A DNA stretch of 38,483 nucleotides from Muribaculaceae bacterium (GTDB lineage Bacteria; Bacteroidota; Bacteroidia; Bacteroidales; Muribaculaceae), in assembly GCA_029070945.1 (NCBI GenBank), contig JAIEBK010000057.1:4428-42910 (forward strand), given 5' to 3'. Both the position numbers and the translations under genes were made by a program. The notes beneath the pieces were generated by a model. The model saw nothing but the letters and a program-made list of their open reading frames with translations, was not told where the DNA came from and did not search any database. This document shows, in pieces, positions 1-10,209 of this stretch (its first letter is position 1; every line of letters begins with the position of its first letter).

Positions 1-722
1 ATAAGCTTAAGGGCTTCTTCTCCATCCTCGCATGCGAAATGGGTCACACCTGACTTTGACGCATGCACGGAAGCTCCGCCGAGCTGTTCCTGAGTCACGT
101 CTTCGCCGGTCACGGTCTTGACCACCGACGGACCGGTAAGGAACATATATGACATTCCCTTCACCATGATGGTGAAGTCGGTAAGGGCAGGGGAGTAGAC
201 CGCACCGCCGGCGCAAGGTCCGAGAATGGCGCTGATCTGAGGAATTACACCTGAAGCGAGGATATTGCGCTGGAAAATCTCTGAATATCCTGCAAGCGCG
301 TTGATACCTTCCTGGATTCGTGCGCCGCCTGAATCGTTAAGACCGATGACGGGGGCACCCATCTTCATTGCAAGGTCCATAACCTTGCAGATCTTCTGGG
401 CCATAGTCTCTGAAAGAGAGCCGCCGAGCACTGTGAAGTCCTGGGCGAAGACATATACGAGGCGACCTTCTATCGTGCCGAAACCGGTCACGACGCCATC
501 GCCGAGGTACTGCTTCTTCTCCATGCCGAAGTTGGTGCTCCTGTGGGTTACAAACATATCCAGTTCTTCGAAGCTGCCTTCGTCGAGGAGCTGATCGATT
601 CTTTCACGCGCAGTGTATTTGCCGCGTTCATGCTGTTTGGCAATCGCCTTTTCGCCACCGCCGAGACGTGCTGTGGCACGCTTGTCGATGAGCTCTTGAA
701 TCTTTTGTTCTTGAGTGGTCAT
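1..722 (-). CDS. Acyl-CoA (propionyl-/methylmalonyl-CoA) carboxylase carboxyltransferase subunit, partial (C-terminus outside window)
   Basis: Reverse-strand frame open from ATG at 722 to the window edge: [42 protein letters not shown]...[21 protein letters not shown]; adjacent to methylmalonyl-CoA epimerase. Absent from the ORF track because it runs off the edge. Confidence 0.9.
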   Translation of the reverse strand, partial: MTTQEQKIQELIDKRATARLGGGEKAIAKQHERGKYTARERIDQLLDEGSFEELDMFVTHRSTNFGMEKKQYLGDGVVTGFGTIEGRLVYVFAQDFTVLGGSLSETMAQKICKVMDLAMKMGAPVIGLNDSGGARIQEGINALAGYSEIFQRNILASGVIPQISAILGPCAGGAVYSPALTDFTIMVKGMSYMFLTGPSVVKTVTGEDVTQEQLGGASVHASKSGVTHFACEDGEEALKL

Positions 723-742
723 TATTCAGATGCTTGAATTAT

Positions 743-1165
743 TTATTTCTTGGAAGGATCTTCGCAGAGCTCTGTCAGCACTGCCTCGGTGCATTTGGGA
801 TGAAGGAAAGCGATCTGCAGGCCGTCTGCGCCTTTGCGGGGTGCTTTGTCGATAGTGCGGATTCCCTTCTCCTCACACTCTGCAAGAGCTTCGGCAACTC
901 CGCTTTCGACAGCGAATGCCATATGGTGCATACCGCCCTTGCCACCGTTCTTTTCGATGAATTTTGCAATAGTGCTGTCGGGGCTTGTAGCCTCAAGGAG
1001 CTCTATCTTGGTGTCTCCAACTTTGAAGAAGGCTGTGGTCACTTTCTGATCTTCCACCACTTCCTGCTTGTAGCACTTAAGTCCAAGCACGTCTTCATAG
1101 TACTTGATGGCTTCAGCCAGGTTGGGAACGGCGATGCCGATGTGTTCGATGTGGGAAATTTCCAT
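743..1165 (-). CDS. mce: Methylmalonyl-CoA epimerase
   Basis: 140 aa, VOC/glyoxalase fold sequence (HIEHIGIAVPNLAEAIKYYEDVLGL..., GGMHHMAFAV), next to acyl-CoA carboxylase. Confidence 0.92.
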   Translation of the reverse strand: MEISHIEHIGIAVPNLAEAIKYYEDVLGLKCYKQEVVEDQKVTTAFFKVGDTKIELLEATSPDSTIAKFIEKNGGKGGMHHMAFAVESGVAEALAECEEKGIRTIDKAPRKGADGLQIAFLHPKCTEAVLTELCEDPSKK

Positions 1166-1250
1166 TGCGTTTTTGATTTATTGGTTAGTTGTACTTCAGT
1201 TATATTCGCTTGTATTCTCCCTTATTTATGGAGGGGTACACAATTACGTG

Positions 1251-1258
1251 CAAAATTA
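1251..1258 (-). promoter_or_regulatory. Putative Bacteroidetes -7 element (TAATTTTG) for mce operon
   Basis: CAAAATTA on + strand = TAATTTTG on - strand, matching the TAnnTTTG consensus, upstream of mce. Confidence 0.5.
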
Positions 1259-1384
1259 ACAATTATTTTTTAAATTGCGAAAAGTATTCTTAAGAATATT
1301 GAAAAAAATACATAAATAGACGTTAACTTTATTTTTTTATCCTTAATTTATTGTTATGTCAGATTTTTTTACGATATTTGCAAA

Positions 1385-1410
1385 ATATTTGCGGAGCCTT
1401 CCGCAAATAT
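1385..1410. repeat. Perfect 11-bp inverted repeat upstream of lpxD
   Basis: ATATTTGCGGA-GCCT-TCCGCAAATAT at 1385-1410. Confidence 0.85.
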
Positions 1411-1459
1411 GGTTTTATTTTGATGTTTTCATTAGAGCTTCTCCTCGTCTGAAACCTAT

Positions 1460-2467
1460 ATGGAAATGACTACAGGGGCGTTAGCCTCATTAATTAAAGG
1501 TGTTGTCGACGGCGACTCGGCTATTACTTTGACCGGCTTTGCGAAGATAGAGGAAGCAGCTGAGGGGCAGCTTACTTTCATCGCGAATCCTAAATACGCA
1601 CATTTCATTGAGTCGACCAAAGCGTCGGCTGTCTTGGTATCCAAGGATTTCGATCATCCTAATCCTAACGGTGTGACACTTTTAAGGGTAGATGATCCAT
1701 ATGCCACTCTTGCGGAGCTTCTGAGGGCTATTCAGGCTTCTATTCCAGCTAAGACAGGTATCGAAAATCCTTGTTTTATAGCTGAAGGCGTAGTAATCCC
1801 CGAAGATGCATATATCGGTGCGTTCTCATATATAGGTAAGGGCGCTGTGATAGGCAAGGGCGCCCAGATTTATCCGCAGACATATTTGGGAGACGGTGTC
1901 GAAGTCGGTGAGAAATGTATTTTATATGCTGGTGTGAAAGTGTATGCGGGATGTAAAATTGGAAACCGCTGCATTATGCATAGCGGAGTCGTCATAGGAG
2001 GAGATGGTTTTGGCTTCGCTCCCAATCCTGCGGGAGAATATGAAAAGCTTCCACAGACGGGTATTGTCGTAATCGAGGATGATGTGGAGATCGGTGCCAA
2101 TACCACTGTAGACCGCGCCACATTCGGATGCACCCGGATCGGTCGCGGCACAAAGCTTGACAACCTGATAATGGTGGCTCATAATGTTGAGATCGGAAAG
2201 AACAATGTCTTTGCAGCTCAGTCCGGTGTGGCAGGCAGCACAAAGATCGGCGATAGCAACCGCGTGGGCGGCCAGGTAGGATTTGCCGGACATATCTCTG
2301 TGGGCAACGGCAATGATTTCGGAGCTCAATCAGGCATCCCCGGAAATGTGGGCAACGGCGAAAGACTCATGGGATACCCTGCGGTGGACATTCGTCAGTT
2401 TGCCAGAAATACAGTATATATAAGTAGACTCAAGGAACTATTCGATGAACTGAACCGTAAGAAATAA
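1460..2467 (+). CDS. lpxD: UDP-3-O-(3-hydroxyacyl)glucosamine N-acyltransferase
   Basis: 335 aa, left-handed beta-helix hexapeptide repeats, [15 protein letters not shown] motif, followed by lpxC/fabZ and lpxA. Confidence 0.95.
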   Translation: MEMTTGALASLIKGVVDGDSAITLTGFAKIEEAAEGQLTFIANPKYAHFIESTKASAVLVSKDFDHPNPNGVTLLRVDDPYATLAELLRAIQASIPAKTGIENPCFIAEGVVIPEDAYIGAFSYIGKGAVIGKGAQIYPQTYLGDGVEVGEKCILYAGVKVYAGCKIGNRCIMHSGVVIGGDGFGFAPNPAGEYEKLPQTGIVVIEDDVEIGANTTVDRATFGCTRIGRGTKLDNLIMVAHNVEIGKNNVFAAQSGVAGSTKIGDSNRVGGQVGFAGHISVGNGNDFGAQSGIPGNVGNGERLMGYPAVDIRQFARNTVYISRLKELFDELNRKK

Positions 2468-2544
2468 TATGGTCCGGTTCATCGAATCATTTTATATTCA
2501 TATAATTTATTTTCATCATACAGTAAACAATAAGAGCATAACAT

Positions 2545-3924
2545 ATGAATCAACTAACTTTAAAAGCCCCGATCAAGGTAGAGGGAAAAGGTCTTCATTC
2601 AGGAAGAGAGCTGACGGCAGTCTTCAACCCCGCTCCTGTTAATTTCGGAGTGAAGTTCAAGAGAATCGATCTTGAGGGACAGCCTGTCATAGACGCGCTC
2701 GCGGAGAATGTAGTCGACACTACCCGTGGCACAGTCATCGGCAAGGGTGATGTCAGGGTCAGCACGATCGAGCATGCGATGGCTGCGCTTTATGCTTATG
2801 GCATTGATAACTGTCTTATAGAGGTGGATGGACCGGAACTCCCGATTCTCGACGGCAGCGCTACTGTATATACAGATAAGATTGAGGAAGTTGGTCTTGA
2901 GGAGCTGAATGCGGATAAGGATTACTATATCATTAAGGAGAAAATCCAGTATAAGGATGAAAACGGAGCTACAATAACCATTTATCCAGATGAAGGATTT
3001 AGTGTGGAGGTCATGGTGGAATACAATTCGCCGGTACTTCCCAATCAATTTGCCGTCTTGGATGATTTGGCAGATTTCCGTCAGGAAGTGGGTAGCGCAC
3101 GCACATTTGTGTTTGTCCGCGAGATTGAGGCCCTCCTTCAGCACGGTCTTATCAAGGGTGGAGACCTCAAGAACAGCATCGTGATCTATGATCAGCCTGT
3201 AGCTCAGGAAAAAATCAATGAAATATGTGATGCTGTCAAGGTAGACCGTATGACGGTAGATAAACTTGGCTATATCAATCCTAAGCCTCTGAAATGGGAT
3301 AATGAGCCGGCACGTCATAAACTTATCGACGTTATCGGCGATCTGGCGCTTATCGGACGTCCGCTGAAGGGAAGGGTAGTGGCTATACGCCCCGGACATA
3401 CGGTCAACAATAAGTTCGCACGTATGCTTCGCAAGGAGGTGAAGCATACCGAGATCCAGAGTCCGGTCTATAATCCGAATATATCTCCGCTCATTGACGT
3501 AAACGGAATTAAGAAACTGCTTCCCCACCGCTATCCGTTCCTGCTTATAGATAAGGTGATAGAAATAGACCGTAAGCACTGCGTTGCCGTAAAGAACGTA
3601 ACTGTCAACGAGCCTTTCTTCCAGGGGCATTTCCCTGAAGAGCCTGTTATGCCCGGAGTGCTTCAGGTCGAGGCGATGGCGCAGGCAGCCGGAGTCCTTG
3701 TCCTTAACTTCCTGGAGGAACCTGAAAAGTATTCCACCTATTTCCTGAAAATAGACAATGTGAAGTTCCGTCAGAAGGTTGTGCCCGGCAATACTCTTCT
3801 TTTGAATGTCTCGCTTGCGACAGAGATCCGCCGTGGCTGCGCCGTGGTGAAAGGCTACGCATTCGTAGGAGAGAAGATAGTGTGCGAAGCTGAGTTCATG
3901 GCTCAAATCATAAAGAATAAGTAA
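2545..3924 (+). CDS. lpxC/fabZ: Bifunctional UDP-3-O-acyl-N-acetylglucosamine deacetylase / 3-hydroxyacyl-ACP dehydratase (LpxC-FabZ fusion)
   Basis: N-terminal LpxC (GKGLHSGRE, STIEHAMAALYAYGIDN, DVIGDLALIGRPLKG) and C-terminal FabZ (LLPHRYPFLLIDKV, GHFPEEPVMPGVLQVEAMAQAAG). Confidence 0.96.
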   Translation: MNQLTLKAPIKVEGKGLHSGRELTAVFNPAPVNFGVKFKRIDLEGQPVIDALAENVVDTTRGTVIGKGDVRVSTIEHAMAALYAYGIDNCLIEVDGPELPILDGSATVYTDKIEEVGLEELNADKDYYIIKEKIQYKDENGATITIYPDEGFSVEVMVEYNSPVLPNQFAVLDDLADFRQEVGSARTFVFVREIEALLQHGLIKGGDLKNSIVIYDQPVAQEKINEICDAVKVDRMTVDKLGYINPKPLKWDNEPARHKLIDVIGDLALIGRPLKGRVVAIRPGHTVNNKFARMLRKEVKHTEIQSPVYNPNISPLIDVNGIKKLLPHRYPFLLIDKVIEIDRKHCVAVKNVTVNEPFFQGHFPEEPVMPGVLQVEAMAQAAGVLVLNFLEEPEKYSTYFLKIDNVKFRQKVVPGNTLLLNVSLATEIRRGCAVVKGYAFVGEKIVCEAEFMAQIIKNK

Positions 3925-3928
3925 TGAT

Positions 3929-4702
3929 ATGGCACAGATGAATTGCATACACCCTGATGCCAAGATCGGCAGCAATGTGAAGATTGGAAACTTCACTACC
4001 ATCCATGAGGATGTGGTGATAGGGGATAACTGTGAGATAGACTGCAATGTCAATATCTATCCGGGAGCAAGAATCGGCGACGGAGTCAAGATTTTTCCGG
4101 GAGTTACGGTAGCTGCTATTCCGCAAGACCTGAAGTTTCGTGGAGAGGTGACCTACGCATATGTCGGTGACGGCTCCGTATTGCGCGAGTGCGTGACAGT
4201 CCATCGTGGCACAGCTTCCAAGGGAAAGACTGTCGTCGGTTCCAACTGTCTTCTGATGGCATATGTGCATATAGCTCACGACTGTACGATAGGTAATAAT
4301 GTCATTATATCCAATGCAGCCCAGATGGCCGGTGAAGTCATTGTAGATGACTGTGCCGTGATTGGCGGTGGAAGCCTTATCCATCAGTTTTGCCATATAG
4401 GACGCAATGTTATGCTTCAGGGTGGTGCCCTTGTCAATAAAGACATTCCTCCATTTATAAAGGCCGCACGTGAGCCAATCTCATTTGTCGGCCTCAATTC
4501 TATCGGACTCCAGCGTAGAGGCTTCAAGCCGGAGGAAATACAGCAGATTCAGGAAATTTACCGTATACTCTATCTCAGCGACCTTAACGTCACAAATGCA
4601 ATCAAGATGATCCTTGAGGTCTGCGCTCCTTCTAAATTCCGCGACGAGATAGTGAATTTCGTAGAGAATTCCAATAGAGGAATAGTTAGGTCCGCCATCT
4701 GA
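3929..4702 (+). CDS. lpxA: Acyl-ACP--UDP-N-acetylglucosamine O-acyltransferase
   Basis: 257 aa, hexapeptide repeats, HRGTASKGKTVVGSNCLLMAYVHIAHDC motif; 4 bp after lpxC/fabZ. Confidence 0.95.
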   Translation: MAQMNCIHPDAKIGSNVKIGNFTTIHEDVVIGDNCEIDCNVNIYPGARIGDGVKIFPGVTVAAIPQDLKFRGEVTYAYVGDGSVLRECVTVHRGTASKGKTVVGSNCLLMAYVHIAHDCTIGNNVIISNAAQMAGEVIVDDCAVIGGGSLIHQFCHIGRNVMLQGGALVNKDIPPFIKAAREPISFVGLNSIGLQRRGFKPEEIQQIQEIYRILYLSDLNVTNAIKMILEVCAPSKFRDEIVNFVENSNRGIVRSAI

Positions 4703-4789
4703 TAGATTGTCAGAAAATACTTTATCTTCAACAGTATCAAGGGAGCGGCGGTGATGGCGTTGCTCCCTGTTATATAGTAGGATGACGAC

Positions 4790-6511
4790 ATGATTGACAC
4801 ATCCAATGTCTATTGCCGACAGATAATAGAACTCCTTAAGTCTCATGGAGTCAGAACAGTCTATTGCAGTCCCGGATCGCGCAATACACCGCTTCTTGTG
4901 GCTGTCGAGGCATGTGATGAAATATCAAAGCGCGTAGTGGTGGATGAGCGTAGCGCTGCATTCCAGGCTTATGGCTGCGCATTGGTGGAGAGGGGACCTG
5001 TAGCCCTGATATGCACCTCCGGAACGGCAGTTCTCGACTATGCGCCGGCAATAGCGGAAGCGTACTATTCAGGGGTGCCTTTAATTGTAGTGTCGGCTGA
5101 CCGGCCACGTGAATGGATAGATCAGGATGACTCTCAGACCATACGTCAGTTTGGCGTGCTCGGGCATATTGTAAAGGGCAGTTATGATGTGCGGGCAATT
5201 CCTGAGGGGAGTGCCGGAGAATATACTGAAGAAGTGAGATGGACTGTCAACCGCACTGTCAACGAGGCTATGATCAAAGCAGTGGAAGGCAAGCCGGGAC
5301 CTGTCCATATCAATGTCCAGCTTTCGGAACCCTTAGGCGGCCTGACAGACACGGAAGCTCTTCATGAAAGGATGGTAACTCTCGTTTCTCCGTCAGAATC
5401 ATTGCCTCAGGATATAATCAGAGATCTTGCAAATGATATGGCCGGAGCTAAAGTCATGTTCGTGGCGGGATTTTGCGAACCTGACCATATACTTGACAGG
5501 GCCGTAAGGGTTTTCGCATCTTACCCGAATGTCGTGGTGATGGCGGAGACTCTTGCTAATCTTCATGATCCTCAGCCATTTTCGTCGCTTATCGATGCTG
5601 TACTTTGCGATATGACCGAAGATGAAAAGCAAAGAATGCGGCCTGACATTGTGATATCTATGGGAGGGGCGCTCGTGTCGAGAATGCTTAAGCAGTATCT
5701 GAGGGATTATCCTCCGCGTTTCCATTGGAGTCTCGGACACTCAAATTATTTCTGTGACTGCTTCAAGACACTCACTCATAAGATAGAGGTGGCACCCGCC
5801 GCTTTTCTAAGACAGCTGTGCGGAGTGCTCCGTAAGCTTAGACCGGGCATAAAGTCGGATTATTCCGCCGGATGGTCAGATCTGAGAAAACAGTCGATGT
5901 CTTTGTCCAGGAAATATATTGATAATGCGGCATGGAGTGACATTAAGGCACTCGATTACATATTCTCGCATTATAATATCGACAATTTATTTGTCTCGAA
6001 CGGAACAGTAGTGAGATATTCGCAATTGCTGCCTCATACATGCCATGCGGAGTATTGCAACCGTGGTGTCTCCGGAATTGATGGAAGCACATCTACAGCC
6101 GTAGGGGGCGCCTGGGCATACAAGGGAGCGACTACATTAATATCAGGCGATATCTCGTGGCTTTATGATTCAGGAGCATCGGCTCTTTGTGATATGCCGT
6201 ATGATATGCGGATGGTGGTGATGAATAATTCCGGCGGCGGTATCTTCAGATTTATCAAGTCGACATCCGGACTGCCTGAAGATATGCTGGAGAGGTATTT
6301 CTGCGTCAGGAATCTGCCGGACTTGAAAGATATTGCATCCGCCTACGGTATTGAGGTGATGGAAGCGGAAGATATGCGGCAGCTTGAAGGTGGTGTCGAG
6401 TGGCTTTCTGAGCCCTCCGAATTTCCCCGGATGCTTGTGGTAAGCACTCCTCCGAAAGAAAGCGCGGAGATACTTACCGGATATTTTAGAAAAAATAAAA
6501 AATCGCTATAA
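4790..6511 (+). CDS. menD: 2-succinyl-5-enolpyruvyl-6-hydroxy-3-cyclohexene-1-carboxylate synthase
   Basis: 573 aa, ThDP enzyme (CSPGSRNTPLLVA, TSGTAVLDYAPAIAEAYYSGVPLIVVSADRP, NRGVSGIDGSTSTAVG). Confidence 0.95.
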   Translation: MIDTSNVYCRQIIELLKSHGVRTVYCSPGSRNTPLLVAVEACDEISKRVVVDERSAAFQAYGCALVERGPVALICTSGTAVLDYAPAIAEAYYSGVPLIVVSADRPREWIDQDDSQTIRQFGVLGHIVKGSYDVRAIPEGSAGEYTEEVRWTVNRTVNEAMIKAVEGKPGPVHINVQLSEPLGGLTDTEALHERMVTLVSPSESLPQDIIRDLANDMAGAKVMFVAGFCEPDHILDRAVRVFASYPNVVVMAETLANLHDPQPFSSLIDAVLCDMTEDEKQRMRPDIVISMGGALVSRMLKQYLRDYPPRFHWSLGHSNYFCDCFKTLTHKIEVAPAAFLRQLCGVLRKLRPGIKSDYSAGWSDLRKQSMSLSRKYIDNAAWSDIKALDYIFSHYNIDNLFVSNGTVVRYSQLLPHTCHAEYCNRGVSGIDGSTSTAVGGAWAYKGATTLISGDISWLYDSGASALCDMPYDMRMVVMNNSGGGIFRFIKSTSGLPEDMLERYFCVRNLPDLKDIASAYGIEVMEAEDMRQLEGGVEWLSEPSEFPRMLVVSTPPKESAEILTGYFRKNKKSL

Positions 6512-6541
6512 CAGTAATTACTGAAAAAAATATACACGAAA

Positions 6542-7357
6542 ATGTTTGACTGGAAAACAATAAAGGAATATGAGGATATTCTGTTCGAAGAATTTGAAGG
6601 CATAGCTAAAATCACTATCAATCGCCCGAAGGTCTATAACGCGTTCAGGCCAAAGACTAATTTCGAAATGCTTGATGCAATGCGGATCTGCAGGGAAAGA
6701 AGTGATATAAGGGTCGTTGTTCTGACCGGAGCCGGTGATAAGGCATTCTGCTCGGGAGGCGACCAGAATGTGAAGGGAATAGGCGGTTATGTAGATGATG
6801 ATGGAACTCCGAGGCTCAATGTTCTTGAGATGCATCACGCCATAAGGAGCATACCGAAGCCGGTGATAGCCATGGTCAACGGCTATTCAATAGGCGGCGG
6901 CAATGTGCTTCAGGTATTGTGTGACCTCTCGATAGCATCCGAGAATGCGAGATTCGGTCAGACCGGACCAAAAGTTGGTAGCTTTGATGCCGGATTCGGC
7001 AGTTCTTACCTTGCGCGTTGTGTAGGGCAGAAGAAAGCCCGCGAGATATGGTTTCTCTGCAAGCAATATACAGCACAGGAAGCTTTGGATATGGGTATGG
7101 TGAATTGTGTTGTGCCGTTTGATAAGCTTGAGGAGACTACCGTTGACTGGTGCCGCACAATAATGAAGCGTTCGCCGTTTGCGATCAGGATGATCAAACG
7201 CGCTCTAAATGCCGAACTTGACGGTCAGCGAGGTATGATGGAGTTTGCAGGCGACGCGACACTGATGTATTATATGATGGATGAGGCTCAGGAAGGTAAG
7301 AACGCCTTTCTGGAGAAGCGTGACCCTGATTTCGATCAATACCCGATGTTTCCATGA
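6542..7357 (+). CDS. menB: 1,4-dihydroxy-2-naphthoyl-CoA synthase
   Basis: 271 aa crotonase fold ([52 protein letters not shown]). Confidence 0.95.
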   Translation: MFDWKTIKEYEDILFEEFEGIAKITINRPKVYNAFRPKTNFEMLDAMRICRERSDIRVVVLTGAGDKAFCSGGDQNVKGIGGYVDDDGTPRLNVLEMHHAIRSIPKPVIAMVNGYSIGGGNVLQVLCDLSIASENARFGQTGPKVGSFDAGFGSSYLARCVGQKKAREIWFLCKQYTAQEALDMGMVNCVVPFDKLEETTVDWCRTIMKRSPFAIRMIKRALNAELDGQRGMMEFAGDATLMYYMMDEAQEGKNAFLEKRDPDFDQYPMFP

Positions 7358-8412
7358 GACTTGCCTACGCTCCATATATCCTTAGATTCCGTCAGCCTGC
7401 CGGCACAAGCCGTGGAATACTCACGGAGAAACCGACTTTTTTCATTAAGGTCTTTGACGAGAAGGATCCTTCTAAATTTGGTATCGGGGAATGCTCAGTG
7501 TTTCCCGGACTTTCTCCTGAAGCAGACGGAAACTATGGCTATAAGCTTATTGAGCTGCTTGCCAATATGGCTCTTGACAAGGAGACTGATCTTTCACGCC
7601 ACAGCAGTATAATCTTTGGCCTGGAACAGGCTCTCCGGGACTATGCCGGCGGTTGCAGACACATATACTTTCCGTCAGGCTTTACGGAAGGTACAGGAAG
7701 TATCGAGATCAACGGTCTTGTATGGATGGGAGATTTCGATGAGATGATAGGGCGTATCGACGATAAGGTAAGTCAGGGTTTCCATTGCATCAAGCTCAAG
7801 ATCGGTGCGATAGACTGGAAGAAAGAGATTGAGATGATTGAATATTTAAGGAGAAAGTATTCAGACTCCAGTCTTCAGATCAGGGTTGACGCCAATGGTG
7901 CCTTCTCGATGGACAATGCGCTTCCAAGGCTGAAACGTCTTGCTGATTTAGGAGTGCATAGCATAGAGCAGCCGATTCCTGCAGGTGCCCCTGAGCTGAT
8001 GGCATTTCTCTGTAGTGTATCACCCCTTAAGATAGCACTTGATGAATCCCTGATAGGTGTCTATGGCCGAAATGCAAAGGAGTCTTTGCTTGACGAGGTA
8101 AATCCGGCTTATATCATACTGAAACCTTCGCTTTGCGGTGGTTTCGCAGGTGCGGAGGAGTGGATTAGACTTGCTGAAGATAGAGGTATCGGCTGGTGGG
8201 TCACGTCTGCTTTGGAATCAAACGTTGGCCTGAATGCCCTTGCTCAATGGACGGCGACATTGAATACATCCATTCCTCAGGGACTTGGTACGGGTGGATT
8301 GTACACCAATAATCTTGAGAGTCCTCTTTATCTTGAATCCGACAGGTTGCTGTATGACCCATCCGTCAGGATTGACGATTCGGTATATTCATCACTTGAA
8401 TGGAGATATTGA
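7354..8412 (+). CDS. menC: o-succinylbenzoate synthase
   Basis: 352 aa enolase-superfamily ([30 protein letters not shown]); ATGA overlap with menB. Confidence 0.93.
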   Translation: MRLAYAPYILRFRQPAGTSRGILTEKPTFFIKVFDEKDPSKFGIGECSVFPGLSPEADGNYGYKLIELLANMALDKETDLSRHSSIIFGLEQALRDYAGGCRHIYFPSGFTEGTGSIEINGLVWMGDFDEMIGRIDDKVSQGFHCIKLKIGAIDWKKEIEMIEYLRRKYSDSSLQIRVDANGAFSMDNALPRLKRLADLGVHSIEQPIPAGAPELMAFLCSVSPLKIALDESLIGVYGRNAKESLLDEVNPAYIILKPSLCGGFAGAEEWIRLAEDRGIGWWVTSALESNVGLNALAQWTATLNTSIPQGLGTGGLYTNNLESPLYLESDRLLYDPSVRIDDSVYSSLEWRY

Positions 8413-8413
8413 A

Positions 8414-9403
8414 ATGACACAACAGGAATTTGAAAAAATATGGCATGACAATAAGGATTATGTGGAATGTCATACATCAGGATCGACTGGATTGCCGAAA
8501 GAAATACGGCTTTCCAAGGAATACATGCGCGAAAGTGCCGGACGCACGAACGTTTTTTTTCGTATCGATGAGGCCAGTCGTCTTCATACCTGTCTTGATT
8601 TCAGGTATATTGCATCAATGATGATGACGGTCAGGTCTGATGAAGCCGGTTGTAAGCTCACTTCCGAGCATCCGTCGTCAAGACCCCTGGGCGCAATAGC
8701 AAAGGATGAGCGTATAGATCTTCTTTCAGTTGTTCCTGCCCAGATGGAATGGATACTTGACAGCATCGAAAGATGGTCCGGGATCCGGAATATCCTTGTC
8801 GGAGGATCTTCTATTCCTTCCCTTTTGAGACGGCGCATAATTTTGTCAGGATATAACGTATGGGAGAGTTACGGGATGACAGAGACAGCCTCGCATATAG
8901 CGCTTAGAAAAGTGGATGATGAGGAAGGTCCATTCAGGACACTTGAAGGAATTACGGTAGATATTAACAGGGAAGGATGCCTGATCGTCAATATGCCTGA
9001 CGGAAAAAGTCTTACTACTACAGATCTCGCGGAATTATACGGGTCCCGGGAATTCCGGATTCTCGGGCGTGCCGATCATACCATAATAAGCGGAGGCATC
9101 AAGATCCGTCCCGAAGAGCTTGAAAGCCGTCTGGGGCCTTTCATTGCTTATGATTACTGTCTCTCCTCGGTGCCGGACAGAAAATGGGGCGAACGTGTTG
9201 TGATGGTAGTCGAGGCGTCCGGGGAAAATATTGACAAGGACCTGTTGCGGGCCTCTGTTGAGGTTCGTCTGCGTCAGTACAGGAAGATACTTGAGCTTGG
9301 AGTAAAGTCTCCTAAGGAAGTAATGATAGTGTCATCTCTGCCACGTACCCGTAAGGGAACTGTCGACAGGATGGAACTTAGAAGACAGTTGCACGGTGAA
9401 TGA
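8414..9403 (+). CDS. menE: o-succinylbenzoate-CoA ligase-like (short AMP-binding enzyme)
   Basis: ATG at 8414 immediately after the menC stop. 329 aa: VECHTSGSTGLPKEIRLSK, SYGMTETASHIALR, GRADHTIISGGIKIRPEELE, LPRTRKGTVDR. The ORF-track start at 8285 lies within menC. Confidence 0.88.
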   Translation: MTQQEFEKIWHDNKDYVECHTSGSTGLPKEIRLSKEYMRESAGRTNVFFRIDEASRLHTCLDFRYIASMMMTVRSDEAGCKLTSEHPSSRPLGAIAKDERIDLLSVVPAQMEWILDSIERWSGIRNILVGGSSIPSLLRRRIILSGYNVWESYGMTETASHIALRKVDDEEGPFRTLEGITVDINREGCLIVNMPDGKSLTTTDLAELYGSREFRILGRADHTIISGGIKIRPEELESRLGPFIAYDYCLSSVPDRKWGERVVMVVEASGENIDKDLLRASVEVRLRQYRKILELGVKSPKEVMIVSSLPRTRKGTVDRMELRRQLHGE

Positions 9404-9415
9404 TATGTAGCGGTG

Positions 9416-10117
9416 CTATCCGTTTTTTGATATTTTCTGAAGTTGCTCCTCGTTGATGATCTTTATCTTACGACCGTCTACGAGGATTAACTTTTCAGTG
9501 ACAAATGTTGCAAGAGTCCTGATCGCGTTAGCCGTAGTCATGTTGCTGAGACTCGCAAGATCTTCACGGCTCATATATATACGTAAGGTAGCACCATCAT
9601 CTTCAAGCCCGTAGTTGTCGCGCAGAAGAAGGAGAGCATCGGCAAGTCTTCCTCTTATATGCTTTTGTGTAAGATTTACTATCTTGGTGTCTGAACCTCC
9701 GAGATTGCGGGATAGTTCATGGATGAAAAACATAGCGAGATTGATATTGCCTCGTATGAGCTTCTCCACAATATGCATGGGTACCCTTCCTATGACCGAC
9801 TCTTCTACGGCTGCTACAGATGATACATAGGGTTCTTTCGCGAAATATGCCCTATACCCAAAATACTGTACCGGTGAATAAAGACGAAGGATCTGAACGC
9901 GGTCGCCGATACCAGCCTTATACATCTTTACTTTTCCTTTCAGAAGGCACCAGAGGTATTCGGGGTTCTCGGTTTCAGAATATATAACCTGGTTTTTCTT
10001 ATATGTGGATATGTTGAAGTTGTCTGTGACAATACGCTTTTCTTCCGGTAGAAGCGCATTCCACATTTCAGACATGTCATTGCTTATGATATGTTCAAGT
10101 GTACTCTTCTTTAACAT
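9416..10117 (-). CDS. Crp/Fnr family transcriptional regulator
   Basis: 233 aa, N-terminal cNMP-binding-like domain (NQVIYSETENPEYLWCLLKGKVKMYKAG) and C-terminal HTH (SREDLASLSNMTTANAIRTLATF). Confidence 0.85.
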   Translation of the reverse strand: MLKKSTLEHIISNDMSEMWNALLPEEKRIVTDNFNISTYKKNQVIYSETENPEYLWCLLKGKVKMYKAGIGDRVQILRLYSPVQYFGYRAYFAKEPYVSSVAAVEESVIGRVPMHIVEKLIRGNINLAMFFIHELSRNLGGSDTKIVNLTQKHIRGRLADALLLLRDNYGLEDDGATLRIYMSREDLASLSNMTTANAIRTLATFVTEKLILVDGRKIKIINEEQLQKISKNG

Positions 10118-10209
10118 TACCTATCTGTCAAAATGACCTTACCTGTAGTTTATATCTGATGTTACTGCAGCGTGAAGCCTGCGTTCTGAGTCTTAAGTGT
10201 TTGAGTCTA

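Noticed and set aside
265-594. 109-aa + strand ORF near the left edge
   Set aside because: Opposite the acyl-CoA carboxylase gene, which reads cleanly on the - strand to the window edge.
734-1273. 179-aa + strand ORF opposite mce
   Set aside because: Shadow ORF of a clear methylmalonyl-CoA epimerase gene; the translation looks like low-complexity Cys/Phe/Leu-rich antisense.
2599-4053. 484-aa antisense ORF spanning lpxC/fabZ and the start of lpxA
   Set aside because: Lies opposite two confidently identified genes, has no recognisable domain, and antisense open frames like this arise from codon bias. Other antisense ORFs in the window (e.g. 3908-4396, 29634-30158, 31904-32965, 13966-14821) were rejected for the same reason.
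10187-10208. TGAGTCT repeated twice, 15 nt apart, near the Crp/Fnr promoter
   Set aside because: Short heptamer pair with no symmetry like a Crp/Fnr site; expected by chance often enough not to claim an operator.
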